DNA from: an uncultured Desulfobacter sp. | GTDB lineage: Bacteria > Desulfobacterota > Desulfobacteria > Desulfobacterales > Desulfobacteraceae | DNA: 64,000 bases | Assembly (NCBI RefSeq): GCF_963666675.1 | Contig: NZ_OY762929.1 | Coordinates: 1,798,001 to 1,862,000, forward strand | Direction of reading: 5' to 3' | Part shown: positions 1 through 9,203 of the stretch, piece after piece | Numbering within the stretch: the first letter of the stretch is position 1 | Layout of the letters: the number at the start of each line of letters is the position of its first letter | Program-made: the position numbers and the translations under genes | The notes under the pieces: model-generated | Told to the model about the DNA's origin: nothing | What the model saw: the letters and a program-made list of their open reading frames with translations, nothing else | The model's database searches: none

Positions 1-804
1 AAATTTGGCACTTTTAGGGAGGACATGGCGTTTGCAGTTAATCAGCAATTTAGATTAGGTTTAAATCGAGTTCGTGGTGCTTTCCCTCATGCAATAGATT
101 TTGGGGCTGCTCTTGTGATTATTAGTAGTTTACTGTTCATTATTTCTGGATTTGTATATAGATATTTTTTGAGGAAATTGCTTTTATGTCTATATATTTG
201 TGGATTAGTAGGATGCTATCTGAGTTATTCAAGAGGCCCAATGATTATGTGGATTGTTATTTTTCTCTTTTTTTTATTTAGGGAGAAAAATGTAAAATTT
301 TTTTTAAGCCTTTTAGTTTGTGCTGTATTGTTTGTGAGTGGGCCTGAAAACCTTCCTTTCCAGAATGTGTTTTCAGCATCAATATCCGCTAAGACTGGAA
401 TGGGTTCTTCAGCCTTTGCCCGAATAGAACAAATAAGGCAAGCAATTCCATTTATAAGTTTGAAGCCATTCACTGGTTGGGGATTCGAAAGAACAAGCGC
501 TTATCTTAGTAGAACTATTGATAATTACTATCTTAGAATGCTTTTAAATTTTGGGATATTAGGGCTTTTTTCTTTTCTTTTCTTTTATGGATTGCTATTA
601 AAAAAAGCATTTCTAATTATTCGATCTGATATTGGGCATCGTAATTTTCATTCTACTTTTTCCTATTATTACATAGCTGTTTCGTGTTCAATATTTATTT
701 TATTTATGACGGTTTCTTTAGAACATTACATGTACTTATATTGGGTCCTCTCTGGTATTTTACTTAGGATTTCTACTTTGGATATAAATTCTCACGATAG
801 GTAG
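1..804 (+). CDS. O-antigen ligase/polymerase-like membrane protein, 5'-truncated by window edge
   Basis: The frame is open back to base 1, so the ATG at 25 is probably internal and the gene starts upstream. The visible 267 codons encode several strongly hydrophobic segments. A short RVRGAFPHA motif precedes a helix, as in Wzy/WaaL-family proteins, where Arg-Gly followed by His lies near the glycan-binding loop. A hydrophilic loop with a FTGWGFE motif near the middle fits the periplasmic loop of the Wzy_C family. The likely role is polymerising or ligating lipid-linked oligosaccharide at the periplasmic face. It opens an AT-rich cluster of glycosyltransferases. These proteins diverge fast, so polymerase and ligase cannot be told apart from sequence. 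A second polymerase-like gene lies at 12793. Confidence 0.72.
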   Translation, partial: KFGTFREDMAFAVNQQFRLGLNRVRGAFPHAIDFGAALVIISSLLFIISGFVYRYFLRKLLLCLYICGLVGCYLSYSRGPMIMWIVIFLFFLFREKNVKFFLSLLVCAVLFVSGPENLPFQNVFSASISAKTGMGSSAFARIEQIRQAIPFISLKPFTGWGFERTSAYLSRTIDNYYLRMLLNFGILGLFSFLFFYGLLLKKAFLIIRSDIGHRNFHSTFSYYYIAVSCSIFILFMTVSLEHYMYLYWVLSGILLRISTLDINSHDR

Positions 805-1142
805 TAGGTGAATTTGTTAAGGAACACGGAAAAATTTAAATCCAAAGATCATTTATGATAGCAGGGAATGATATCCAAGGTGATTCTTCAGCAAACTTTT
901 TTCACTCTTACATGAATCGTTTTTAATGTTTGGAGGAACGCCCAAAGCTTGTGCCAAATAGAATTCGAAAAATTGGCGTTTCGCATAAGTCATTCCTCCA
1001 AATAACTGATATTGAGGAGGCTCAATTAGGAGCAGTCCGTCAAATGTCAAGAGAATCTACGATGTTTTTTTCAGACAAAAACGGGTTAGTCTATCACTAT
1101 TTATTAGAAAAGTTGTTGTTGTAACAGCATAAAAAAAATAAA
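805..1142. other. Gene-poor AT-rich gap between polymerase and GH26 genes
   Basis: There is no recognisable gene here. Short open frames occur on both strands (a 64-codon + frame at 930-1124 and a 65-codon minus frame at 853-1050), but neither has a good ribosome binding site or a recognisable domain. The stretch may be a decayed gene. It ends just before the GH26 start, which also lacks a clear strong RBS. Confidence 0.5.
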
Positions 1143-2213
1143 ATGGTAGACCGAAAAATGATCAATAAACAGGTTTGTTGTTTTTTGTTAACTGCATGCC
1201 TCCTATCTATAATAAACTCGTATGGTAGCGAAAGCTCCCCTCAATCTCAACCTGTCAATCCGAATGCCCTTTCTGACGTGCGATTTGTTTTGAAGTATAT
1301 TTATGAAAGAAAAGATAGAGGGATGATATTAAGTTCACAGCATATATCCCTGACTAAGAATTACAATGAAGCTGAACATGTTCGATCACTGACCGGGAAG
1401 ATGCCATCTATCGTAGAATTCGACTTGCTTAATTTCCACAAGACTCCGGCAAGGAAGGAACGGTATATCAACTTTGCCAAAGCGTGGAGCAAGGCGGGCG
1501 GCTTGGTGGCCGTGAGTTGGCATGAAACCAGTCCGGAACTATGCATACTAGACGAAGGTGGTTATCAGTACGGCACGAAGAAGATGATGACCCAGGAACG
1601 ATTCGAAGACGTTTTGACGGAAGGAACGGAATTGAATCGCCGGTGGCGGGATCACCTCGACCTGGCCGCCTGCTGGCTGGGCGAGCTTCAGAAAGCCGGT
1701 GTGGTGGTCCTCTGGCGCCCGTATCACGAAATGACCGGTGACTGGTTTTGGTGGGGGGGCAAGAAGCCGGAGACATTCCGAGTACTATGGAGAAAAGCCT
1801 ATGAGCACCTGACTAATCGCCATCGGCTTAACAACTTGATTTGGGTGTGGAGTGCCGCCCAGGTTGGGGACGATTACGCAGCCTATCTACCCCTCAATGC
1901 GGTGGATGTCGTTGGAATCGATATATATATCACAAAAAGGGACGATCCTGAATTCTTACGGCGAGCGAATATGATTCGACGCATAGCCCAAGGTAAACCC
2001 ATTGCGCTTACGGAAGTAGGAACGATACCTTGTCTGGATATACTGATAAACCGGACGGAATTTACCTGGTTCTCAGTATGGGGAAGGGGATTTCTGGACA
2101 ACCAGCATTACTCTAAATCCTTGCAGAACGGATCGGGAAATTCACCCGCCTGGATACTGGAGACTTATGCTCATCCCAAAGTAATCACGAAAGACGAGAT
2201 TCACTTAAGGTGA
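1143..2213 (+). CDS. Secreted glycoside hydrolase family 26 (beta-mannanase-like)
   Basis: This 356-residue protein has an N-terminal export signal: positive charges at residues 1-9, a hydrophobic core at about 10-26, and a small-residue cleavage region near 28-32. The body fits the GH26 (beta/alpha)8 fold. The segment WRPYHEMTGDWFWWG carries the expected acid/base Glu196 after His195, and LTEVG carries the nucleophile candidate Glu291. GH26 enzymes cleave beta-1,4-mannans or related beta-glycans. Inside a polysaccharide cluster, such a hydrolase may trim or release the cell's own polymer; this is inference. Its middle section (about 1450-1900) is visibly less AT-rich than the flanking glycosyltransferase genes, suggesting separate acquisition. 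Start ambiguity: ATG at 1143 or 1158. Confidence 0.85.
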   Translation: MVDRKMINKQVCCFLLTACLLSIINSYGSESSPQSQPVNPNALSDVRFVLKYIYERKDRGMILSSQHISLTKNYNEAEHVRSLTGKMPSIVEFDLLNFHKTPARKERYINFAKAWSKAGGLVAVSWHETSPELCILDEGGYQYGTKKMMTQERFEDVLTEGTELNRRWRDHLDLAACWLGELQKAGVVVLWRPYHEMTGDWFWWGGKKPETFRVLWRKAYEHLTNRHRLNNLIWVWSAAQVGDDYAAYLPLNAVDVVGIDIYITKRDDPEFLRRANMIRRIAQGKPIALTEVGTIPCLDILINRTEFTWFSVWGRGFLDNQHYSKSLQNGSGNSPAWILETYAHPKVITKDEIHLR

Positions 2214-2403
2214 TATATTTAGAGCGTTGCAGGAAAGACGCCGGTTCCAAATTTTAGCATTAGGGTGAAGTGCTACTATAGAAGACGCTTAAAAGGCAGG
2301 AAGAGTCTTAGATTTAGTCACGATATGCCAGCCTTGGAATCCAATTTAATTTTTAATCTGTGAATGGATACATGGGATAAATAAGGATCATGATGGGGGG
2401 CTT

Positions 2404-3561
2404 TTGAATATATTATTTGTTACAACAGTAATTCCGTTTGGAAAAACAACAGGCGGAGAAATAGCCTCATCTGCATTTCTAAATTCATTTAAAGACTTAG
2501 GCCATAATGTTGATGTTGTAGGTTATTTGAGGAAGTCTGATCCTCAATATACTGCTGAGATTGTTGAACGGAGAAATATTGAAACTAAAACTTCCGGGAT
2601 AGATAAGTATTTATGGATGCTTATGGCACTCATCAAAAAGGAGCCTTATAGTTCATATAAATATTTAGGAAAGCGTTATTTCAATAAATTGGATCATTTA
2701 TTAAATGCGAACTCTTATGATTTAGTTATAGTGGATCACATTCAAGTACTTGAGTATGGTAAATACATTAAAAGCAAATCAAAATCGCCTATCATCATGA
2801 TTTCACATAATTTTGAGTCTAATTTATATAGGGAGGAATCTTCTCATTCTTCAAATTTAGTAAGAAAGTATCTTTATAACCGAGAGTATCGGTTTATGTG
2901 TAAATATGAAGATACTGCTTTAAAAATATTTGATCAGATTTGGTGCTTGACAACAGATGATAAAGCTGACTTTTTATCAATCGGAGGGAATAATATAAAG
3001 GCATTTGATATCCCCTCTTCATTATCATTTGTCTCTTCTAATAACATAAAAAAAAAGTATGATATTGGTTTAATCGGTACCTGGTCTTGGGAGGCAAACC
3101 ATAAAGGTTTAAGGTGGTTTATGGATTCAGTTTTACCTAATATCCCCTCAGTATATAGTGTTGCTATCGCCGGAAGAGGGGGCGATATTGAACGCTCTCA
3201 TTATCCTAATGTTTGCTTTTTAGGATACATTGATGATGCCATAGATTTTATTCAGTCCTGTAAAGTTATAGCCGTTCCTTCTGTATCGGGCTCCGGTATA
3301 CAAATAAAGACGTTGGACGCGATCAGCTGCGGGGTTGCTCTTGTAGCCACTTCTGTAGCTGTGAGAGGTATTAGTTCTCTGCCGTCTTCTGTAGTTGTTA
3401 ACGATAATGCCCTTGAATTCTCTAAGCTACTCATCAAATCGGTACAGCAGTCTGAGAATATAGATTACAAGACCATATCGATGAAATGGTCTAATAAACG
3501 TAAGCGTGATTTTGTCGGAAAAATTAATCTTGAATTGAAAAATTTAGAACTTTTAAAATGA
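2404..3561 (+). CDS. GT4-family glycosyltransferase
   Basis: This is a 385-residue cytoplasmic glycosyltransferase of the GT-B/GT4 type. The N-terminal half begins with an ILFVTTVIPFG strand and has an HNFES segment around residue 140. The C-terminal half has the nucleotide-sugar domain signature: a GLIGTWSW strand near residue 220 and a GSGIQIKTLDAISCG segment near residue 300, which corresponds to the EX7E-like region of the family. The start is TTG at 2404, chosen because a G-rich Shine-Dalgarno (gatgggggg) lies just upstream and no ATG fits. Its stop overlaps the next start as ATGA, so it is translationally coupled to the WecG-type gene. Donor and acceptor are unknown. Confidence 0.85.
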   Translation: MNILFVTTVIPFGKTTGGEIASSAFLNSFKDLGHNVDVVGYLRKSDPQYTAEIVERRNIETKTSGIDKYLWMLMALIKKEPYSSYKYLGKRYFNKLDHLLNANSYDLVIVDHIQVLEYGKYIKSKSKSPIIMISHNFESNLYREESSHSSNLVRKYLYNREYRFMCKYEDTALKIFDQIWCLTTDDKADFLSIGGNNIKAFDIPSSLSFVSSNNIKKKYDIGLIGTWSWEANHKGLRWFMDSVLPNIPSVYSVAIAGRGGDIERSHYPNVCFLGYIDDAIDFIQSCKVIAVPSVSGSGIQIKTLDAISCGVALVATSVAVRGISSLPSSVVVNDNALEFSKLLIKSVQQSENIDYKTISMKWSNKRKRDFVGKINLELKNLELLK

Positions 3562-4280
3562 AAGTCACTGATTTTATAGGTTTTAAATTTAACGACATGA
3601 GTGTTGAAGAGCTCTTGGAGAACATTAGTTTAGATACGTATAAATATGTTGTTACTCCCAATATTGATCATGTTGTAAGATATAATAAAAATAATGAGTC
3701 TCTTAACGAAATCTACGGTAATTCATCCGTTACATTATGCGATAGCAAAATAATACAATTACTCTCAATTCTTTTTAAGAAAAAGATTAAACATGTAATT
3801 CCTGGAAGTAGTTTAACAGCTCTCCTTTTTGAAAAAATTATAAACCAAACCGATCGCGTTTGTATTATAGGATCTGACAGTAAGGATGTTGCAGTTATCA
3901 AGGATAAATACAGGTTAAAAAAATTGTATCATATGAATCCCCCAATGGGTTTTATAAATGATGATATAGAGATTGAGAAAGTGCTCCAATTTGTAAAAGG
4001 GTCTGCTCCTGATTATATTTTTTTGGCAATTGGTTCACCAAGGCAGGAAATCATCGCTTATTTTCTTAAAGAACATTTGGAAAAAGGCCTGTCTTTATGT
4101 ATTGGTGCTTCTATTGACTTTATAGCGGGTTCAAAACAAAGGGCTCCTGATTTATGGCAAAATTTGAGACTTGAGTGGTTGTATAGGTTCCTCAAGGAGC
4201 CGAAAAGATTATTCAAACGCTATTTTATAGATTCGTGGGCAATATTTCCTATTCTATATAATGAGATTAGGAAATCATAG
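3558..4280 (+). CDS. WecG/TagA/CpsF-family glycosyltransferase
   Basis: The 240-residue protein matches the GT26 family, which transfers a sugar such as ManNAc(A) to a lipid-linked first sugar. Visible family features are TPNIDH at residues 33-38 (equivalent of the TxN(x)D/H motif), CDS at 61-63, a PGSSL segment corresponding to the usual PG(S/T)D region, IGSPRQE, and a C-terminal basic tail with EWLYRFLKEPKRL that typically contacts membrane. Length is normal for the family. It overlaps the upstream GT4 gene by 4 bp and probably adds the second sugar in repeat-unit assembly. The acceptor and sugar identity are inferred only from family. Confidence 0.9.
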   Translation: MKVTDFIGFKFNDMSVEELLENISLDTYKYVVTPNIDHVVRYNKNNESLNEIYGNSSVTLCDSKIIQLLSILFKKKIKHVIPGSSLTALLFEKIINQTDRVCIIGSDSKDVAVIKDKYRLKKLYHMNPPMGFINDDIEIEKVLQFVKGSAPDYIFLAIGSPRQEIIAYFLKEHLEKGLSLCIGASIDFIAGSKQRAPDLWQNLRLEWLYRFLKEPKRLFKRYFIDSWAIFPILYNEIRKS

Positions 4281-4303
4281 TGTTGTATATATAAAGGTTA
4301 ACG

Positions 4304-5215
4304 ATGAAAAGTGAAAAAAAAAATGCTCAGAATAATTTGGCTATCGTTATTCCAGCGTATAAAGCCAAATTTTTTCGTGAAGCCCTGTCATCCATTGAAT
4401 GTCAAACCTGTAAAAATTTCCATGTGTACATTGGTGATGATGGCAGTCCGGATGATTTATATTCTATAATCAAAAATTTTACTGATAAAATGCCGATAAG
4501 CTATCATAGATTCGATCATAACATAGGTCGCGATGATCTCGTGGCACACTGGGAACGATGTATTGATCTCGTTCAGGATGAGGAGTGGATCTGGTTTTTT
4601 TCCGACGATGATACAATGGATACAATTTGCGTAGAAAAATTTTACTCAGCGCTTCAAGACGCTCCAAAGAACAATATTTTTCATTTTAATGTAAAAAAAA
4701 TTACTTCAAATGGCAATATTTTGGAGGGTGAAAGCTATCCAGATTATCCCTCTGTATATTCGGCTCAAGAATTTTGTCGGGACCGCCTGCTTTTCAGACA
4801 ACAAAGCTTTTTTGTGGAGTTTGTCTTCCGAAAATCAAAGTTTATTGAAGTTGGAAGGTTGCAAAAATTTGATTTGGCATGGGGGACGGATGTTGCAACC
4901 TGTATCAAATTAGCTCATCCCGAAGGCATAATCGCAATTGATGGTGCATATGTGTATTGGAGAAAAAGTTCTTATAATATTTCTCCGGACAACTCTTCTT
5001 CAATGGTTAACCGAAAGTTGACGGCTGTTGTGGCTTTTTTTGAATGGCTAATTATTTATGCAAAACATCAAGGCTTTAACCTCCTGACAAGTCCGCTGAG
5101 GGTCTACGTACGGCGGTTGATTAATTTTAGATGTAAACAGAATCTATTTAAAACTTTGATCGATTTTGTACGCCTATTACGATTATATTTCTCGGTAAAG
5201 GAGCAAAAGCAATGA
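4304..5215 (+). CDS. GT2-family glycosyltransferase
   Basis: A 303-residue GT-A fold enzyme. The N-terminus has the classic LAIVIPAYK strand, GDDGS at residues 44-48 for nucleotide binding, and a DXD-type SDDD at 100-103 for the metal-sugar nucleotide complex. The C-terminal third lacks long hydrophobic helices, so it is a soluble or peripheral transferase acting at the inner face of the membrane. It starts 24 bp after the WecG-type gene and its stop overlaps the next start as ATGA. Substrate cannot be deduced. Confidence 0.88.
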   Translation: MKSEKKNAQNNLAIVIPAYKAKFFREALSSIECQTCKNFHVYIGDDGSPDDLYSIIKNFTDKMPISYHRFDHNIGRDDLVAHWERCIDLVQDEEWIWFFSDDDTMDTICVEKFYSALQDAPKNNIFHFNVKKITSNGNILEGESYPDYPSVYSAQEFCRDRLLFRQQSFFVEFVFRKSKFIEVGRLQKFDLAWGTDVATCIKLAHPEGIIAIDGAYVYWRKSSYNISPDNSSSMVNRKLTAVVAFFEWLIIYAKHQGFNLLTSPLRVYVRRLINFRCKQNLFKTLIDFVRLLRLYFSVKEQKQ

Positions 5216-6189
5216 ACCACTATTTCAAATTTTTGCTTCCTATCCTCAGAATATTTAAAATTATATTTTTTTTCCTTATAGATTCAATTCGTTTTATAAA
5301 ATACTCAAATTCTATTTTGCCTAATTCTTCAAAAAAACGAATAATTGCTAATATTATTTATTTGTATCATACTGTCGAGAAAGGTATCGTGATGCCGAAT
5401 CGTCGTTGGAATTTTGGTCATTCCAAAATTTATGACTTAATCGAGAATTGTAACTGTTACATTGATCGATATGGTAAAGACAATGATGAACTACATTGCG
5501 CTATTGGCGTTTTGCAAACTTATCTTAATGAACATTCAATGAACGGGATTTCAGTCCCCAACGTTATTAATATGTCAATCCGAGCTCTTAGTAGACGGGT
5601 TGTAAATATTGAACCTGTCCCTCAAATAAAAAAAACAAATGAAGAATATTTTTCTTCAACAAATTCACCGTTTGTTGACTTTGCTTATAGTAGGGCTTCT
5701 GTTAGAGATTATACGGAAGTAACAGTACCTACTGATTATATTATTAATGCAGTTGATATAGCAAAATCTGCGCCGTCAGCCTGCAATAGACAGGCGACAC
5801 GTGTCTATATTGTTCAAGAGAGAGAAAAAATCGATAAAGTTCTTTCTTATCAAAATGGTAATAAAGGATTTGGACATCTCGCTAACAAGTTATTGATTTT
5901 GACAACCGAGATTGCAAGTTTTAGAGGGGCTGCTGAGCGAAATTTTGGGTGGATAGACAGTGGGATTTTTGCGATGAATTTAATGTATGCGCTCCATTAC
6001 CTAAATATTGGTTCTTGCTGTTTGAATGCAGGATTCAGCCCTTTTATAGAAAAAAAAATTCGCCAATTATGCGAAATCCCTTCTGAAGAAGTTATATGTC
6101 TGTTTATAGCATGTGGCTTTGTGCCAGATAATATTGATTTAACAAAATCTACACGTAAAAAGACCAAGGAATTGATAAGATTGAGATAA
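5212..6189 (+). CDS. Nitroreductase-family protein of a glycan cluster
   Basis: The 325-residue protein has a poorly characterised N-terminal part (about residues 1-140), with a hydrophobic start and a YHTVEKGI motif. A flavin-binding nitroreductase domain follows from about 150: YSRASVRDY near residue 160 (FMN phosphate binding), SAPSACNRQ near 185, and a C-terminal CCLNAGFSP segment ending in LFIACGF. Family members use FMN to reduce or oxidise diverse substrates. Nitroreductases of this two-part type recur beside polysaccharide pyruvyl transferases in glycan loci, and here the pyruvyl transferase is the next gene. The real reaction is unknown; modification of a sugar or pyruvate acetal is only a guess. 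Confidence 0.82.
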   Translation: MNHYFKFLLPILRIFKIIFFFLIDSIRFIKYSNSILPNSSKKRIIANIIYLYHTVEKGIVMPNRRWNFGHSKIYDLIENCNCYIDRYGKDNDELHCAIGVLQTYLNEHSMNGISVPNVINMSIRALSRRVVNIEPVPQIKKTNEEYFSSTNSPFVDFAYSRASVRDYTEVTVPTDYIINAVDIAKSAPSACNRQATRVYIVQEREKIDKVLSYQNGNKGFGHLANKLLILTTEIASFRGAAERNFGWIDSGIFAMNLMYALHYLNIGSCCLNAGFSPFIEKKIRQLCEIPSEEVICLFIACGFVPDNIDLTKSTRKKTKELIRLR

Positions 6190-6201
6190 TAAGGGATTGA
6201 A

Positions 6202-7341
6202 ATGAAAATTGCTATAATAACAATGCATAGAGTTCTCAATTTTGGATCAGTGCTTCAGGCTTACAGTACTTGTTATATTATTAAACATTTTGGGTTTGAG
6301 CCAGAAATTATAAACTATATGGAACCCCGTCATACAAACTTGGGGGCTGTAAAAGATATCCTCGATAATATATCATTTGACGATATCCAAATTTGGAAGA
6401 TCCCAATGCAAATAGGGATAAAAATGCTCAAGGTGGTAAGTTATTTTATTCAGCGTATGAAATTTAATCTTTTCCTGTCTCGGAATTTACCAATTGGGTC
6501 CAAAAAATATTTTTCATGTGATGGGCTTATGAAAAATCCTCCAGAGGCTGATATTTTTATGACTGGTAGTGATCAGGTTTGGAACAGCGAATATAACAAC
6601 GGGGTTGATCGAGCATATTTTTTAGACTTTGTTTCAGTTAGAAGACCTCGGATTTCCTATGCTTCTTCTTTTGGGCAAGACAAAATTCTAAAATCCGAAG
6701 CTGATGAAGTCAGAAGCCTGTTAAAGAAATATCAAGCAATAAGTGTCAGAGAATCTTCGGGGGTTCAAATTATCTCTGAAATGGGTATTGAGGGGGCCGC
6801 ACATGTACTTGATCCAACTTTATTACTTTCGCGCAGCGAGTGGGAACAACAATTTTTATTAGAGGAATCCCCGGAAGACGAACCTTATCTGCTTATATAT
6901 TCAGTTGAAAGATCAATAGATACGATTATTTACACGACCGCTAAAAAGATTGCAGATTCCTTAGGATTACGGATTGTTTTTTTGTCGCAAGCTGCCAAGC
7001 TTAACTCTATGAAAGGGTGTGATGTTCAGCGTAGTTTTACTGATGTTGAAACTTTTTTAAGGTATTTTTATAATGCCAGATTTGTTGTTGCCAGCTCATT
7101 TCACGGCCTTGCATTTTCAATTAATTTTGAACGGCAATTTGCTGTTATTCTTCCTCCAAGGTATAATACTCGCTTAAGAAGTCTTTTGAACCTTTTCGAC
7201 CTTTCGGGAAGAATAGTTGAAAAAAATATTGATTTGGGTCGGCTTACTGATCGAATTGATTACAGGAGAGTGTCTCACTTACTCCAAATGGAAAGAGAAA
7301 AATCGTTTGACTTTCTAACCTCCAATTTGTCTGATATATAG
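6202..7341 (+). CDS. Polysaccharide pyruvyl transferase family protein
   Basis: This 379-residue protein has PS_pyruv_trans hallmarks: an N-terminal NFGSVLQAYS segment, MTGSDQVWN near residue 125, SYASSFG near 150, SVRESSG near 180, DPTLLL near 205, and SSFHGLAFSI near 300. The family transfers pyruvate from phosphoenolpyruvate to hydroxyls of cell-surface sugars, forming acidic ketals; some members act as other transferases. It starts 12 bp after the nitroreductase gene and ends the AT-rich half of the locus. A 436-bp gap then separates it from rmlA. Confidence 0.88.
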   Translation: MKIAIITMHRVLNFGSVLQAYSTCYIIKHFGFEPEIINYMEPRHTNLGAVKDILDNISFDDIQIWKIPMQIGIKMLKVVSYFIQRMKFNLFLSRNLPIGSKKYFSCDGLMKNPPEADIFMTGSDQVWNSEYNNGVDRAYFLDFVSVRRPRISYASSFGQDKILKSEADEVRSLLKKYQAISVRESSGVQIISEMGIEGAAHVLDPTLLLSRSEWEQQFLLEESPEDEPYLLIYSVERSIDTIIYTTAKKIADSLGLRIVFLSQAAKLNSMKGCDVQRSFTDVETFLRYFYNARFVVASSFHGLAFSINFERQFAVILPPRYNTRLRSLLNLFDLSGRIVEKNIDLGRLTDRIDYRRVSHLLQMEREKSFDFLTSNLSDI

Positions 7342-7777
7342 ACCATCAGAGTTCATTTTAAGCATATGGTCAAAAATATCCATAGTAAATTGAACAAAAT
7401 ATTCATCATACAAGTAAATAAAAACAGCGTTGAGATGCATTTCTGTTTATTGTAATTTTTTATGCCCACATGCCTATAAGGTCGTTCACTGAAATTTTAT
7501 TGGCGGATAAAATCGGTTGGACTTTGGCTGTGCCTCTTGATAAGTTGATCAGAATTGATGACTTTTTAGAGAAATCCTACCAATTTAGCATAGGTAGTGG
7601 AAATTAGATTCCGTGCCAACGTTGTCGGGATTGTTAGAAAGTTGCGGTATGATATGTTTTTTAACTTGATGTTATCAAGTCGATTAGATGTATCGTGTCA
7701 ATTTTAATATTTCACATTTAACTTCAATGGGTTAAATTCGTTTTATCCTTCAAGTTAATGAGACTTAGGAATATGGA
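7342..7777. other. AT-rich intergenic region before rmlA
   Basis: There is no confident gene in these 436 bp. One short open frame, 7470-7607 on + (45 codons, starting MPIRSFTEIL), has a protein-like composition but no strong RBS or known domain. No JUMPstart/ops element (GGCGGTAGC-type) was found. The rmlACDB promoter must lie here, because base composition switches from AT-rich to normal at this boundary. Confidence 0.5.
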
Positions 7778-8668
7778 ATGCGTAAAGGAATTATTCTGGC
7801 TGGCGGATCCGGAACTCGGCTTTATCCGTTGACCTATTCAGTCAGTAAACAATTGATGCCGGTGTATGACAAACCCATGATTTATTATCCTTTGTCTACG
7901 CTGATGCTGTCGGGAATTACCCAGATTCTAGTTATTACAACTCCTTCGGACCTTGCTGGTTTTAAGCATCTTCTGGGGGATGGAAGTCAGTGGGGTATAA
8001 ATCTTGAGTATGCGGTTCAGCCAAGTCCAGACGGTCTGGCCCAGGCATTTATTATTGGCGAGCAATTCGTTGGCCGGGACCCGGTTACACTTATTCTTGG
8101 TGACAATATCTTTTACGCAGACGGTTTATCCCGACGTCTTCAGACCATTGGTAAACAGGATCAAGGCGCGACGGTGTTTGGTTATTATGTTAAAGATCCT
8201 GAACGTTACGGGGTGGTGGGGTTTGATAAAAATCACGTTGTGAACAGTTTGGAAGAAAAGCCGGAACATCCCAAGTCCAATTATGCCGTCACCGGACTCT
8301 ATTTTTATGACAATGAGGTTATTGACATTGCCAAAACCATCAAACCCTCCCCAAGGGGTGAATTGGAGATTACCGACGTCAATAATGTCTATCTGTCCCG
8401 GGGGCAGTTAAATGTGGAGCTGTTCGCCAGGGGAACGGCCTGGCTGGATACAGGCACCCATGAATCCTTGCTTAATGCCGGCACATTTATTAAGGTTGTG
8501 GAAGATCGGCAGGGTCTGAAAATCGCCTGTCTGGAAGAGATAGCCTTTAGAATGGGATGGATTGACAAAGAAAAGCTCATGCAGATTGCTCAGCCGCTTT
8601 TAAAAAACGGGTATGGTCAATATTTGATGGGTCTTTGCACACAGGACGCTGACAATGAAATATACTGA
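7778..8668 (+). CDS. rmlA: Glucose-1-phosphate thymidylyltransferase
   Basis: RmlA condenses dTTP and glucose-1-phosphate into dTDP-glucose, the first step of dTDP-L-rhamnose synthesis in the cytoplasm. The 296-residue length is standard. Diagnostic motifs are the nucleotidyltransferase loop LAGGSGTRL (residues 7-15), KQLMPVYDKP (24-33), and LGDNIFY (107-113) with the metal-binding Asp109. The next gene, rmlC, begins inside its last codons (14-bp overlap), and all four rml genes are contiguous in the order A, C, D, B, so they form one operon. Confidence 0.97.
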   Translation: MRKGIILAGGSGTRLYPLTYSVSKQLMPVYDKPMIYYPLSTLMLSGITQILVITTPSDLAGFKHLLGDGSQWGINLEYAVQPSPDGLAQAFIIGEQFVGRDPVTLILGDNIFYADGLSRRLQTIGKQDQGATVFGYYVKDPERYGVVGFDKNHVVNSLEEKPEHPKSNYAVTGLYFYDNEVIDIAKTIKPSPRGELEITDVNNVYLSRGQLNVELFARGTAWLDTGTHESLLNAGTFIKVVEDRQGLKIACLEEIAFRMGWIDKEKLMQIAQPLLKNGYGQYLMGLCTQDADNEIY

Positions 8669-9203
8669 ACTTTCGATACCCGATGTTGTACTCATAGAAC
8701 CTAAAGTGTTCGGTGATCATCGCGGCTTTTTCATGGAAACATTCCGGGCTGATGAATTTAATGAGAAGGTGCAGTCTGTAAGGTTTGTCCAGGATAACCA
8801 CAGTATGTCCAAAAAAGGTATTTTAAGGGGGCTGCATTACCAGATAAAGCAGCCCCAGGGCAAATTGGTGCGTGTAATTGAAGGAGAGGTCTTTGATGTG
8901 GCCGTGGATATTCGAAAATCTTCTCCCTATTTCGGGCAGTGGGTGGGCGAAATTTTGACAGCCGAGAATAAGCGGATGCTGTGGGTGCCGCCTGGATTTG
9001 CCCATGGGTTTTATGTGCTCAGCGATACGGCCCAGTTTACCTATAAATGCACGGATTATTATGCACCGGAGTATGAGCGCAGTATCCTCTGGGCCGATCA
9101 GACCATTGGGATTCAATGGCCTGGAATCGAAAAAGAACCGCCTGTGTTATCACAAAAAGATGAAAACGGTGTGCGGTTCCAGGATGCAGAGGTGTTTGCA
9201 TGA
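8655..9203 (+). CDS. rmlC: dTDP-4-dehydrorhamnose 3,5-epimerase
   Basis: RmlC epimerises C3 and C5 of dTDP-4-keto-6-deoxyglucose. At 182 residues it is the normal size for this dimeric cupin. The catalytic His61 lies in RGLHYQ (58-63), and the general acid Tyr130 lies in TYKCTDYY. Also typical are the early DHRGFF and the WVPPGFAHGF strand around residues 110-119. It overlaps rmlA by 14 bp and rmlD by 4 bp (ATGA), so translation is coupled. Confidence 0.97.
   Translation: MKYTELSIPDVVLIEPKVFGDHRGFFMETFRADEFNEKVQSVRFVQDNHSMSKKGILRGLHYQIKQPQGKLVRVIEGEVFDVAVDIRKSSPYFGQWVGEILTAENKRMLWVPPGFAHGFYVLSDTAQFTYKCTDYYAPEYERSILWADQTIGIQWPGIEKEPPVLSQKDENGVRFQDAEVFA

Noticed and set aside
930..1124. 64-codon + frame between the polymerase and GH26 genes
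   Set aside because: No recognisable motif and no good RBS; described only as part of the gap.
7342..7777. JUMPstart/ops element for RfaH before the rml genes
   Set aside because: The conserved ops core GGCGGTAGC was looked for and not found; ggcggata is not close enough.
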